Below, one piece after another: positions 8,232 through 15,159 of a stretch of DNA of 15,385 nucleotides (within the stretch, counting starts at the first letter, position 1; every line of letters begins with the position of its first letter). Origin of the DNA: Xanthomonas cassavae CFBP 4642. Its GTDB lineage: Bacteria > Pseudomonadota > Gammaproteobacteria > Xanthomonadales > Xanthomonadaceae. Location: positions 4,564,235-4,579,619 of the forward strand of contig NZ_CM002139.1 in assembly GCF_000454545.1 (NCBI RefSeq). The letters run 5' to 3'. The notes beneath the pieces are model-generated. The model did not search any database and was not told the DNA's origin. It saw only the letters and a program-made list of their open reading frames with translations. Position numbers and translations under genes: made by a program.

Positions 8232-10361
8232 GTCGCGCCCTCACGGGCGCGTGGATTGAAACAAGTGGCCCCTGCCCCTGGGAGTACCAACCGAAACGTC
8301 GCGCCCTCACGGGCGCGTGGATTGAAACAGCAGTGCCGGGACGCTGCCCCTACGCCGCAGCTGGTCGCGCCCTCACGGGCGCGTGGATTGAAACCACAAC
8401 GCAGTCACCAAGCAGTCCACTTGGTGATGTCGCGCCCTCACGGGCGCGTGGATTGAAACCGCCGCTTCGTGCTCCCGCTAGCAGATGTCATCCGTCGCGC
8501 CCTCACGGGCGCGTGGATTGAAACACCCACGGCGCAGACTGCCGAGACCAGTTTGAGGTGGTCGCGCCCTCACGGGCGCGTGGATTGAAACCCTCCGGAC
8601 AGGCAAGTTGCCCGCTCCTCATAGCGTCGCGCCCTCACGGGCGCGTGGATTGAAACCTGAATCCGGGTACGACCTACGCAACCTCCCCAGGTCGCGCCCT
8701 CACGGGCGCGTGGATTGAAACACTAGACCTTTGACTTTGAACCAGCGCATGTTGCGGTCGCGCCCTCACGGGCGCGTGGATTGAAACAGCGCTACATCTC
8801 TCCAACGGTCCGCAAGGTACCGTCGCGCCCTCACGGGCGCGTGGATTGAAACGTGCTGCCCGGTGTGGCCATCAATTGCCGTTGCGGGTCGCGCCCTCAC
8901 GGGCGCGTGGATTGAAACTGGAAGCCCTTGACGATCTGGTCGGTGTCGTCGGGTCGCGCCCTCACGGGCGCGTGGATTGAAACGCCTTGCCGTTTACGCC
9001 CACTTCCGTACGCAGAAGTCGCGCCCTCACGGGCGCGTGGATTGAAACACGGATTTGGACGGGTTCCAAGTGGCTCGCGATGGTCGCGCCCTCACGGGCG
9101 CGTGGATTGAAACTTTTGCCCTCAGCTTCGTGCCGTCGCGCCTACCAGTCGCGCCCTCACGGGCGCGTGGATTGAAACTTCTTCTTCCGGCCCCTCTGCC
9201 GGGTCATCTTCTGGTCGCGCCCTCACGGGCGCGTGGATTGAAACTAGGTACTTCGCCAGCACTTCGGGCGGGATGGCCGTCGCGCCCTCACGGGCGCGTG
9301 GATTGAAACTCAATGTCATTCATTGCCATCCTCCATTAGAGGGGGTCGCGCCCTCACGGGCGCGTGGATTGAAACAAAAGCGCGTCAACGCGATTTTCGT
9401 GGATCGTGCGTCGCGCCCTCACGGGCGCGTGGATTGAAACTCCGCCAGCTCCATCAGGGTCAGTCCCGGCTGGCGGTCGCGCCCTCACGGGCGCGTGGAT
9501 TGAAACAGCCATTCGGCACCCCCTCGCCCTGGGGCTGGGCGGTCGCGCCCTCACGGGCGCGTGGATTGAAACCAGATCCCCTACCCTGACCCGGGCCCCC
9601 CGGGGGGTCGCGCCCTCACGGGCGCGTGGATTGAAACATCGCTGACGTGCTTCGACTGCGGAGGCCGGCCGGGTCGCGCCCTCACGGGCGCGTGGATTGA
9701 AACACACGGAATGCGCGGCTTGATCGTGTGCACCTCGGTCGCGCCCTCACGGGCGCGTGGATTGAAACTTCTTGCGCCTGCGCGATGCCTCTGGCGCTGA
9801 CTGTCGCGCCCTCACGGGCGCGTGGATTGAAACTTCGCGGAGATGCTGATCGAGGACTCGCTGCGGGGTCGCGCCCTCACGGGCGCGTGGATTGAAACAT
9901 CACCTGCTGCACGTCAGCCCGCAGCTGTTCCTGTCGCGCCCTCACAGGCGCGTGGATTGAAACAGCCAGGCCAAGAGCGGCCAGCCGCGGAGCTGCAAGG
10001 TCACGCCCCACGGGCGCCTGAACTGAAACAGGGCGTGCAGGAAGGATTAGGGGTGGCTGAACGGTCGCGCCCTCACGGGCGCGTGGTCTGAAACCGCGCG
10101 GTGTTTGCCGACACTGGCAACAAGCACAAGTCATGCCCCCGCCGGCGCGTGGGTTGCAACAACATTGATCTACTGCCTTACGTTTTGCCCGACGCGGTCG
10201 CATCCTCACAGCCATGCGGACTGACACTCAGATCGAAGTCATGCCTACGAATTTTGTAAATCGTGCCCGCGTGCGCGCGTGGATAGAAACGACCCGCCCT
10301 GCCCAGCATATACGGTGCGTGGAAATACCCACAGCGCCCCCGCGGGCGCTTGGGTTGGAAA
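8232..10361 (+). CRISPR. Type I-C CRISPR array, 33 recognisable repeats and 32 spacers
   Basis: Repeats are 31 nt. The inverted arms CGCGCCC (repeat bases 3-9) and GGGCGCG (14-20) enclose TCAC, and the 3' tail is TGGATTGAAAC, which matches the 11-nt 5' handle of type I-C crRNAs. Repeats 1-26 (first at 8232-8262, last at 9868-9898) are identical by eye. Repeat 27 (9933-9963) has one G-to-A change. Repeats 28-33 are increasingly divergent. The first 26 spacers are 34-36 nt and all differ. Orientation is set by the cas2-side leader, the tail sequence and decay at the far end. Twenty-six spacers between near-perfect repeats beside an intact cas operon suggest a working, recently active array. Spacer targets cannot be identified without a search. 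Confidence 0.98.
10000..10361 (+). repeat. Decayed trailer-end CRISPR repeats
   Basis: Six degenerate repeats keep the array spacing: 10000-10029 (30 nt, one base lost and several changes), 10064-10094 (changes only near the tail, GGTCTG), 10130-10160 (7 mismatches), 10197-10227 (9), 10260-10290 (7) and 10331-10361 (9). Intervening spacers are 34, 35, 36, 32 and 40 nt. The last repeats have lost stem pairing or the GAAAC tail, so crRNAs from these units are doubtful. This is the oldest part of the array. Anything more distal is not recognisable. Confidence 0.88.
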
Positions 10362-10511
10362 TGCATCATGCGACGTACATCTTCCTGTAGTTCATGCCGC
10401 CCGCTGACCGGAATCAGGTTGGCATATGCCGGGGTTCTGCGTGAGGCGCGGGTCATCACGCCGGTTTGTGGTTAGAAGATTGGACGCTGTCGATCAACGC
10501 TTGAATCCCAT
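10362..10511. other. Gap between the array trailer and the lipoprotein gene
   Basis: No gene, clear terminator or clear repeat is seen in this 150-nt stretch. It may contain further CRISPR units eroded beyond recognition, since the decay gradient runs straight into it. The lipoprotein gene ends at its right edge, and no hairpin with a T-tract follows that gene on the - strand. Confidence 0.4.
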
Positions 10512-11072
10512 CTACTTGACCGTGATAGTTTGCGGCGTACCTGCGGGCTTGCCGTCGACCATGACCTGCGCAGTGTAGGTGCCGGCCGGCCAGCCATCTG
10601 GCTTGCTGAAGCTGATGTTGGTGGTTTCTGCGCCACTAGTGGTCAGCGTGGCGCTCTGCTCGCCGGCCACCTGCCCATCCTGATAGGTGAGTTTGGCAGA
10701 GACCGGCACATTGCTCGCACTGCCCTCGGTCTTGACCGACACGATGATGGTGTCCTTGCTGCCGACGCTGGCCGACGGCGTCACTGTCTTGTCCGCAGCG
10801 GCAACCGTGCCGACTGCAACGCTGGACACCGTGACGCCGGCTCCAGCCATTGCCGCGCTGTCAGTGCTGGCAGCGCCGGTGGCGGTGCCTTGCGCGGCCT
10901 GATCGCTGGCCGGCGGTGTGGCCGCCGGGCCTGGCATGGCGTCGGTTGCCGCGCCGGAGGTCGGATCCTTGGCGGCGTTGGAATCGTCGTTGGCTTCCTT
11001 GCGGCAACCCGACAAGGCCAGGACGCCGGCTAAGGCGAGAACGAAGGTACTGGAAACGGCTTTGGTGTGCAT
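10512..11072 (-). CDS. Putative lipoprotein with Ala/Thr-rich linker and Ig-like C-terminal domain
   Basis: The protein is 186 aa. It begins with a lipoprotein signal: basic start MHTK, hydrophobic core FVLALAGVLAL and lipobox LSGC with the lipidated cysteine at residue 23. A low-complexity Ala/Thr/Ser/Gly/Pro linker (about 30-90) follows. A predicted beta-rich domain completes the protein (VGSKDTIIVSVKTEG, VPVSAKLTYQDG, PAGTYTAQVMVDGKPAGT), like the bacterial Ig-like or CARDB-type folds of periplasmic proteins. It is probably membrane-anchored, facing the periplasm or outer membrane. ATG 11072 is chosen because GGAGA precedes it by about 7 nt and the signal peptide starts there. The frame is open further upstream, but that part is not protein-like. 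The exact function is unknown. It lies downstream of the LysM gene on the same strand. Confidence 0.85.
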   Translation of the reverse strand: MHTKAVSSTFVLALAGVLALSGCRKEANDDSNAAKDPTSGAATDAMPGPAATPPASDQAAQGTATGAASTDSAAMAGAGVTVSSVAVGTVAAADKTVTPSASVGSKDTIIVSVKTEGSASNVPVSAKLTYQDGQVAGEQSATLTTSGAETTNISFSKPDGWPAGTYTAQVMVDGKPAGTPQTITVK

Positions 11073-11167
11073 GGATCGATCTCCGGATGACGAATGGATC
11101 AGACGATTGGGTAAGGCGCCGTGCATCGCGCTACGGGGTCGATGCGCGCGGCGACGGTGGGGTGTGC

Positions 11168-11461
11168 TTACGCCTTCGGCGGCAAATGCAGCACCTGACC
11201 CGGAAAAATCTTGTCCGGATCCTGCAGGGTGTCGCGATTGGCTTCGAAGATGCGCGGCCACAGCGCGCCATCGCCCAGATGGCGCTTGGCAATCCTGGAC
11301 AGGCTGTCGCCTGCCTGCACGGTGACGGTTTCGCCCACCAGCTGCGCTGTGCTTTGCACGCTGGAGCGCACGTTGGAAAAATCCGCGGCGGGCGCCACAT
11401 CGGCGGTGCTGTCGACCGAGGCAGTGACGTCGGAGAAATCGGCTTTCTTGTCGGCACTCAT
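11168..11461 (-). CDS. Small LysM-domain protein
   Basis: The protein is 97 aa. The C-terminal half (about 46-94) is a LysM domain: VTVQAGDSLSRIAKRHLGD, then WPRIFEANRD and IFPGQVLHLP. LysM binds peptidoglycan or related glycans. No signal peptide is visible, so it resembles the LysM half of cytoplasmic YgaU-like proteins, and export is not shown. The N-terminal part has a duplicated motif, ADFSDVTASVDSTA (7-20) and ADFSNVRSSVQSTA (26-39). ATG 11461 is taken as start because the upstream open frame overlaps queF in a shadow frame. It lies 98 nt after queF and 95 nt before the lipoprotein gene. These gaps leave cotranscription uncertain. Confidence 0.85.
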   Translation of the reverse strand: MSADKKADFSDVTASVDSTADVAPAADFSNVRSSVQSTAQLVGETVTVQAGDSLSRIAKRHLGDGALWPRIFEANRDTLQDPDKIFPGQVLHLPPKA

Positions 11462-11517
11462 TGCGGCAACCCTGGGCAGATGGTGCAGGCAGGGTGCGCG
11501 GCGCGCTGTTAAGCATG

Positions 11518-11546
11518 GATCGCGCCGTCGTGAAGCCGGCGCGATC
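11518..11546 (-). terminator. Hairpin downstream of queF
   Basis: GATCGCGCCG (11518-11527) and CGGCGCGATC (11537-11546) form a perfect 10-bp inverted repeat with a 9-nt loop. The pairing can extend outward by ATGC/GCAT with one bulged base. It begins 14 nt past the queF stop, before the LysM gene. No U-run follows, so it may be an attenuator or mRNA-end stabiliser instead of a strong intrinsic terminator. Confidence 0.45.
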
Positions 11547-11559
11547 ATGCGACTGCCGA

Positions 11560-12375
11560 TTACTGGCGCAGATCGCGGAAGATCGACAGCGGCGTAGGCA
11601 CGCTGGGCGAGCTGCGCAGCGGGTTGATGTCCAGCCCGCCACGGCGGGTGTAGCGTGCCTCGACCACCAGCCATTCGGGCGCACATCGCTGCATGACGTC
11701 GTTGAAGATGCGCTCCACGCACTGCTCGTGGAAATCGGCATGATCGCGGAAACTCACCAGATACCGCAGCAGGCCCTCGCGGTCGATCGGCGCACCGCGA
11801 TAACGCGCGCTCACGCTGGCCCAATCCGGCTGGCCGGTGACCGGGCAGTTGGATTTGAGCAGTGCCGAGGTCAGCACTTCTTCCACCGTCGGCTGGGCGA
11901 GTGCATGCAGATATGCGGCGTTGGGCGGGCCGTAATCGTCGATGCTGACGTCCAGCGCGTCGATGGACTCGCCCTCGCCCACCGCATCGATCGGCGGCAG
12001 ACCGAATTCCACTACCACATCGGCGCCGGCTCGCGTGGACAGGTCGGTGGCGATGCGTGTACGCACGGCTTCGGCGCTATTGAAGCGGGTGGCGTTGAGC
12101 GAATTCAGATACAACTTGAGCGACTTGGACTCGATCAACGAAGGCGAGTCGCAGGGCACATGCAAGGTGGCGGTGGCCACGCAAGGCTTGCCCTGCGCAT
12201 CGAGCCAGCTCAGCTCGTAGGCATGCCAGCGGTCACGCCCGATGAAGGGCAACGCACCGGTCAGCCCGATCGCCTCGCGCCCGGCCACACGCGGAATCGG
12301 AAACAGCAGCGACGGGTCGTAGCCACTGGGATAGGCGACCTCACGACCAAGGGTGGAATCTTCTGGGGTATTCAT
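11560..12375 (-). CDS. queF: NADPH-dependent 7-cyano-7-deazaguanine reductase (preQ0 to preQ1)
   Basis: QueF reduces the nitrile of preQ0 to the aminomethyl group of preQ1 in queuosine tRNA modification, in the cytosol. The protein is 271 aa, the long two-domain form found in gammaproteobacteria. The QueF signature [11 protein letters not shown] is at 82-92. The catalytic cysteine, which forms a thioimide with preQ0, is Cys177 in [15 protein letters not shown], and the proton-donor Asp is Asp184. [13 protein letters not shown] (215-227) holds the conserved His-Glu of the substrate pocket. The C-terminus [14 protein letters not shown] is typical. The start is ATG 12375. The 35 nt upstream to 12410 show no preQ1 riboswitch. 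It is intact and unrelated to the CRISPR locus. Confidence 0.96.
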   Translation of the reverse strand: MNTPEDSTLGREVAYPSGYDPSLLFPIPRVAGREAIGLTGALPFIGRDRWHAYELSWLDAQGKPCVATATLHVPCDSPSLIESKSLKLYLNSLNATRFNSAEAVRTRIATDLSTRAGADVVVEFGLPPIDAVGEGESIDALDVSIDDYGPPNAAYLHALAQPTVEEVLTSALLKSNCPVTGQPDWASVSARYRGAPIDREGLLRYLVSFRDHADFHEQCVERIFNDVMQRCAPEWLVVEARYTRRGGLDINPLRSSPSVPTPLSIFRDLRQ

Positions 12376-12487
12376 CCAGCCATTTTAGGCCGCCCGTGCT
12401 GGCCGTGAGGTGTATGGCGATGATTCAACACAATTCGTCGGCCATTGCGCGTATCAGAACTCCAAGAAATACCCTCTACGCACGCTC

Positions 12488-12817
12488 TCAGTCGGCAGTG
12501 GACGTTGTGCGCAGGTTGATCGCTCTGTATTGCCGCTGGTTGCCGTAACGGGGGCCGTTCTTCTCGAAGGTGGCGCAGAGCTTGGCTTGTCCACAGGGCG
12601 CCAGGTCGGCACGCGAGATGCGGTCCATGTAATCGATGGAGGCGCGAAGCTGTGCGAGTTCGGTTCGCTTTTCCTTGATGATGCCGGCCGAGTAAGCTAC
12701 CGCACCCAACCCAAGGATGCCTGCCACGAGATCGTGGCGGATGCGATTCCCATGCGGCGCGTGATCCGTGTCTCCAACGACTGCTGGACCTATGTAATGA
12801 CCCACCGGTTTCTGCAC
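12488..12817 (-). CDS. Hypothetical single-pass membrane protein, probably 5'-truncated
   Basis: I do not recognise the family with confidence. The 109-aa frame has a plausible transmembrane segment (DLVAGILGLGAVAYSAGII, about 29-47), then a charged helix (KEKRTELAQLRASIDYMDR) and a two-Cys tail (APCGQAKLCATFEKNGPRYG). A TM helix, a coil and a CG...LC tail recall short proteins of mobile elements, but this is an impression only. The first codon is a GTG at 12817 just beyond the IS3 transposase stop, so the first 8-10 residues may be IS-end sequence and the true N-terminus may be lost. An overlapping + strand frame (12410-12832) looks less protein-like. Confidence 0.4.
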   Translation of the reverse strand: MQKPVGHYIGPAVVGDTDHAPHGNRIRHDLVAGILGLGAVAYSAGIIKEKRTELAQLRASIDYMDRISRADLAPCGQAKLCATFEKNGPRYGNQRQYRAINLRTTSTAD

Positions 12818-12820
12818 AGG

Positions 12821-13481
12821 TCAGGGGGTTAATGTAGCGGCATAGGCTTGGTCAGGTGTCATCATCTTCAGTGCCTGATGCGGGCGCTGGCGGGCGACCA
12901 GGCGGGTGTAGTCGCGGCTGGTGAAGACCAAGCCATTGTCCGAGCGCAGCAGGAACGGCTCCTTGACCTTGCCCAGCGTGCCGAAGCGAGTGATCAGCGC
13001 CTGCTCCAGGGCCGCCACAGCGGTGCTGGCCTTGCCCGTGCGCGAGAGCTGCCAGGCCCAGCAATTGCCGGGTATGGCAATCGATCACTAAAGCTAGGCT
13101 CAGCCAGCGGTCCTTACCGCCCCAGACCCAGCACAGGTCGGTGGCCCAGCGTTGGTTCGGTGCGTTGACCACCGAGGGCAAGGCCTCGATCCGCGGTCGC
13201 TTGCCCACGGCCCGCTTGCGCACCTGCCAGCCCTTGATCTGAAAGATCCGCTGCACCGTGTTCTTGTTCATCCGCAGGAGCCCGGCCACTGTCCGATACC
13301 CGAACGACGGCTCGGCCTCGATCATGGCGTTAATCGGTTCGACCAGCTCCGGCTTCACCTTCGGCGCTGCCTTGCGCGGCGTGTAGTACACGCTGCGCCG
13401 TGCCACGCCGAACCAGCGGCACAGCTTGACCATCGAGGCGTCGAACCCGTCCTGCTTCAGGCCCTGCTGGATCGAGGCCAT
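12821..13481 (-). pseudogene. IS3-family transposase OrfB, frameshifted and internally deleted
   Basis: From ATG 13481 the frame gives MASIQQGLKQDGF, an HTH-like region (about 47-85) and the start of an rve integrase core with the first catalytic Asp at 115 (RWATDLCW). After VIDCHTRQLLG (residue 142) an extra C near 13055 shifts the frame. The correct continuation (QLSRTGKASTAVAALEQAL) is read in another frame down to TGA 12821, with the second Asp in LLRSDNGLVF. A second lesion lies near 12886-12896. DYTRLV joins almost directly to RPHQALKMMTPDQAYA, so about 55-60 residues are missing, including the region that normally carries the catalytic Glu. The transposase is therefore dead twice over. 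Confidence 0.88.
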
Positions 13482-13674
13482 CAGCTCTCGTCCTTGCCCA
13501 GCGGGGCTGCCAATTTTTTTCGGGCACGCAGTTCCAGCATGGCTTCGCCGTAGGCTTCCTGCAGCTCCTTGAGCTGGCGTTCGTACTGCTCACGCACGTC
13601 TTCAGGCTTGGCCCGCAGCGCGTTCTCCAGGCCGCGCTTACTTTCCTCGACCCAGCCCTCGATCTCACCCCCCC
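13481..13674 (-). pseudogene. IS3-family OrfA, 3' fragment
   Basis: Only the C-terminal part remains: EIEGWVEESKRGLENAL, then EDVREQYERQLKELQEAYG and ARKKLAAPLGKDES, a helical leucine-zipper-like segment typical before the OrfA stop. The helix-turn-helix N-terminus is gone. The frame stays open leftwards to 13852 through unrelated DNA, so that longer ORF is a chimera. The orfA stop TGA (13483-13481) overlaps the orfB ATG. Confidence 0.8.
13514..13520 (-). other. Programmed -1 frameshift slippery site of the IS3 element
   Basis: On the - strand the orfA codons read CGA AAA AAA TTG, giving an A AAA AAA heptamer 10 codons before the orfA stop. Slipping back one base joins orfA to the orfB frame, which is open through this point (reading IGSPAGQGREL then MASIQQG). 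This is the usual way IS3 elements make the OrfAB transposase. It is a relic here. Confidence 0.75.
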
Positions 13675-13690
13675 ATATCAGAGTAGTTGT

Positions 13691-13726
13691 CGCCCGGATA
13701 GGACTCAAGGGTGTCCTATCCGGGCG
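13691..13726. repeat. Perfect 14-bp inverted repeat
   Basis: CGCCCGGATAGGAC (13691-13704) and GTCCTATCCGGGCG (13713-13726) pair perfectly around an 8-nt loop. No T-run flanks it. It sits between the cut end of the IS3 remnant and the IS10-like element. It could be two abutting mobile-element ends, a recombination or resolution site, or a strong bidirectional hairpin. Its identity is unknown. Confidence 0.85.
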
Positions 13727-13759
13727 CGCTGATCGATACCCACCGTCAAGGACAATGGG

Positions 13760-13768
13760 ATCTTGATC
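13760..13768 (+). repeat. Target-site duplication, left copy (IS10-like element)
   Basis: ATCTTGATC immediately precedes the element's left end. The identical 9 bases follow the right end at 15111-15119. The preceding G also matches, so the boundary is uncertain by one base. Nine base pairs is the duplication length of IS10 and IS50. Confidence 0.85.
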
Positions 13769-15110
13769 CTGATGTTTCCCCACATTTCTTCCTGCAATAT
13801 CAAGCAATTGTTGCTTAAAGATGTGGAAGAAGGCGCATGGGGCACGCTTCAAGGTGACTAAGCCAGAGAAGAGTGCCGACCATGCGCGCCAGCGAAGTAT
13901 TGCAGAAGTGCCTGTCTAACTCACTGGCCGGGATGCATGCATTACGCCAACGCACTTTGCTGCGCGCGGTTGAAGCACTGGTGCACGGAGGTCGACTGAC
14001 GCTGATCGACATCGCACGCGCGTGGCCCGGGGCGACACGGGTACGTGCACCGCTCAAGGCATGCGACCGCCTGCTGTGCAATCGCAGGTTGTACGCCGAG
14101 CGATCCGTGATCGAGCGGGACATGGCGCATTGGCTGTTGCGCGGCGAGCAGCCGGTGATCGTCATCGACTGGAGCGATTTAAAGCCGGACAAGTCGTGGT
14201 GCCTGCTACGCGCCGCCGTGCCGATCGGTGGACGCACGCTCACCTTGCTGGACATGGTGGTTGCTGGGAAACAGCAGGGCTCGCCCGGCGCAGAGAAGCG
14301 TTTTCTGCAGCAACTGCGCGCACTGATTCCAGACGTTGTGCGTCCGATCCTGGTCACGGACGCCGGATTCCGCACGCCATGGTTTCGCGCGGTGTCGGCG
14401 ATGGGCTGGGATTGGGTCGGGCGTCTGCGCGGACACACGCAGGTCAAACCGCAAGACGTACCCAATGATGCAGCGCAATGGATCGATAGCCGTCGCCTGC
14501 GCTGGCGTCCAACCGTGCACACGAATTGCCACCGATGCAGGCCAATCGCAGCGATCCACTCGATTGCCGTCTGGTGCTCTATGCCAAGACTCGTCAGGGA
14601 CGTCAGCAACGCAACCGACGCTCCCCCGCCAAGGTCTCGCGTGCATCTTCAAGTTTGAAAGCAGCAGCGCGTGAGCGCTAGCCATGGCTGATCGTTGCCT
14701 CCCCACAGCTGCAAGCGCCCAGCGCGAAACAGTTGGTCAACCTGTACGCACGACGGATGCAGATCGAACTGGCATTGCGTGATCTGAAGTCGCATCGCTA
14801 CGGCCAGGCGATGGAAGACAGCCTGACCCGTCGCGGTGAAGGGCTACAGATCCTGTTGTTGCTCCATACGTTGGCCACCTTTGCCAGTTGGCTGGCAGGA
14901 CTGGGCTGCGAAGCCACCGGTATCGCCCAGTGGCTATCGCCACGCAGCAGCACTCGCAAGCTCTACTCGACACTGCGTGTCGGCCGCGAGGCGCTGGTCA
15001 GGCGCTGGCCGATGAAACCGGTCTCACGCTGGCTAGATCGCTTGCGCACATTGCCCGACGCAGTGCGCGAGCAAATGACGTTGGCGCTGTAAAACGTGGG
15101 GATACCTAAG
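13769..15110 (+). mobile_element. IS4-family (IS10-like) insertion sequence, 1342 bp
   Basis: The left end CTGATGTTTCCCCAC (13769-13783) and the reverse complement of the right end, CTTAGGTATCCCCAC (15096-15110), match at 11-12 of 15 positions. They begin CT(G/T)A like IS10 and IS50 ends. A 9-bp direct repeat flanks the element. The length is near the roughly 1.33 kb of IS10, and the encoded transposase would be about 403 aa if repaired. All these agree on an IS10-like subgroup of IS4. The specific ISfinder name is not assigned. Confidence 0.88.
13882..15092 (+). pseudogene. IS4-family (IS10-like) DDE transposase, frameshift plus nonsense
   Basis: From ATG 13882 the frame reads MRASEVLQKCLSNSLAGM and carries catalytic Asp96 (VIVIDWSDLK) and Asp160 (ILVTDAGFRTPWF), positions close to those of IS10 transposase. 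Near 14499-14504 about one base is missing. Coding continues one frame over as LASNRAHELPPMQANRSD and on through RLVLYAKTRQG. A TAG at 14679-14681, where related proteins appear to have Glu (ERE-PWLIV), interrupts that frame. The C-terminal part then holds the IS4 signature Y-(2)-R-(3)-E-(6)-K in YARRMQIELALRDLK, with Glu at about residue 296. The stop is TAA 15090-15092. All three catalytic residues survive, but no full-length protein can be made. Confidence 0.88.
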
Positions 15111-15119
15111 ATCTTGATC
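15111..15119 (+). repeat. Target-site duplication, right copy (IS10-like element)
   Basis: ATCTTGATC directly follows the right terminal repeat and is identical to 13760-13768. Intact duplication shows that both ends come from one transposition event with no later rearrangement between them. Confidence 0.85.
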
Positions 15120-15159
15120 GCATCTTCGTTTCATTTCTATTCCTGATTAGCCCTATCCC

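Larger units (their letters stand above)
12821..13676 (-). mobile_element. Remnant of an IS3-family insertion sequence
   Basis: The block contains a broken orfB (DDE transposase) and only the last 60-odd codons of orfA, both on the - strand with the IS3 TGATG orfA/orfB junction. The orfA side stops abruptly near a run of seven C (13668-13674). On the orfB side the element end should lie shortly past the stop, perhaps near 12795, but I could not pair terminal inverted repeats because the other end is missing. The element cannot move itself. Confidence 0.85.

Noticed and set aside
8147..10091. Many + and - strand ORFs across the array with recurring peptides such as GRALTGAWIET, VAPSRARGLK and SIHAPVRAR
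   Set aside because: They are translations of the CRISPR repeat, which has no stop in several frames. The peptides recur at the repeat period, with no ribosome sites or family similarity.
10389..10479. Possible further CRISPR repeats near 10389-10419 and 10452-10479
   Set aside because: About 10 of 31 matches for the first, close to chance, and the second needs a gap and has a poor tail. The spacing alone is suggestive but not enough.
11123..11145. Short hairpin GCATCG/CGATGC between the LysM and lipoprotein genes
   Set aside because: Only 6 bp with an 11-nt loop and no T-run. Such pairs are expected by chance in DNA of this GC content.
11073..11741. Long upstream extension of the lipoprotein frame over the LysM gene and part of queF
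   Set aside because: It is a shadow frame. The lipoprotein signal peptide and ribosome site fix the start at 11072, and LysM and queF coding is unmistakable in other frames.
12376..12487. preQ1 riboswitch or regulatory element before queF
   Set aside because: No preQ1 aptamer-like hairpin with an A-rich tail is visible, and queF regulation cannot be supported from this stretch.
12410..12832. + strand ORF of 140 aa opposite the hypothetical membrane protein
   Set aside because: No domain, no convincing ribosome site and irregular composition. The - strand frame has coherent TM and helix features.
13675..13852. Extended 123-aa - strand frame upstream of the orfA fragment
   Set aside because: It reads through the inverted repeat and into the left end of the IS10-like element, so it is a chimera, not an ancestral protein.
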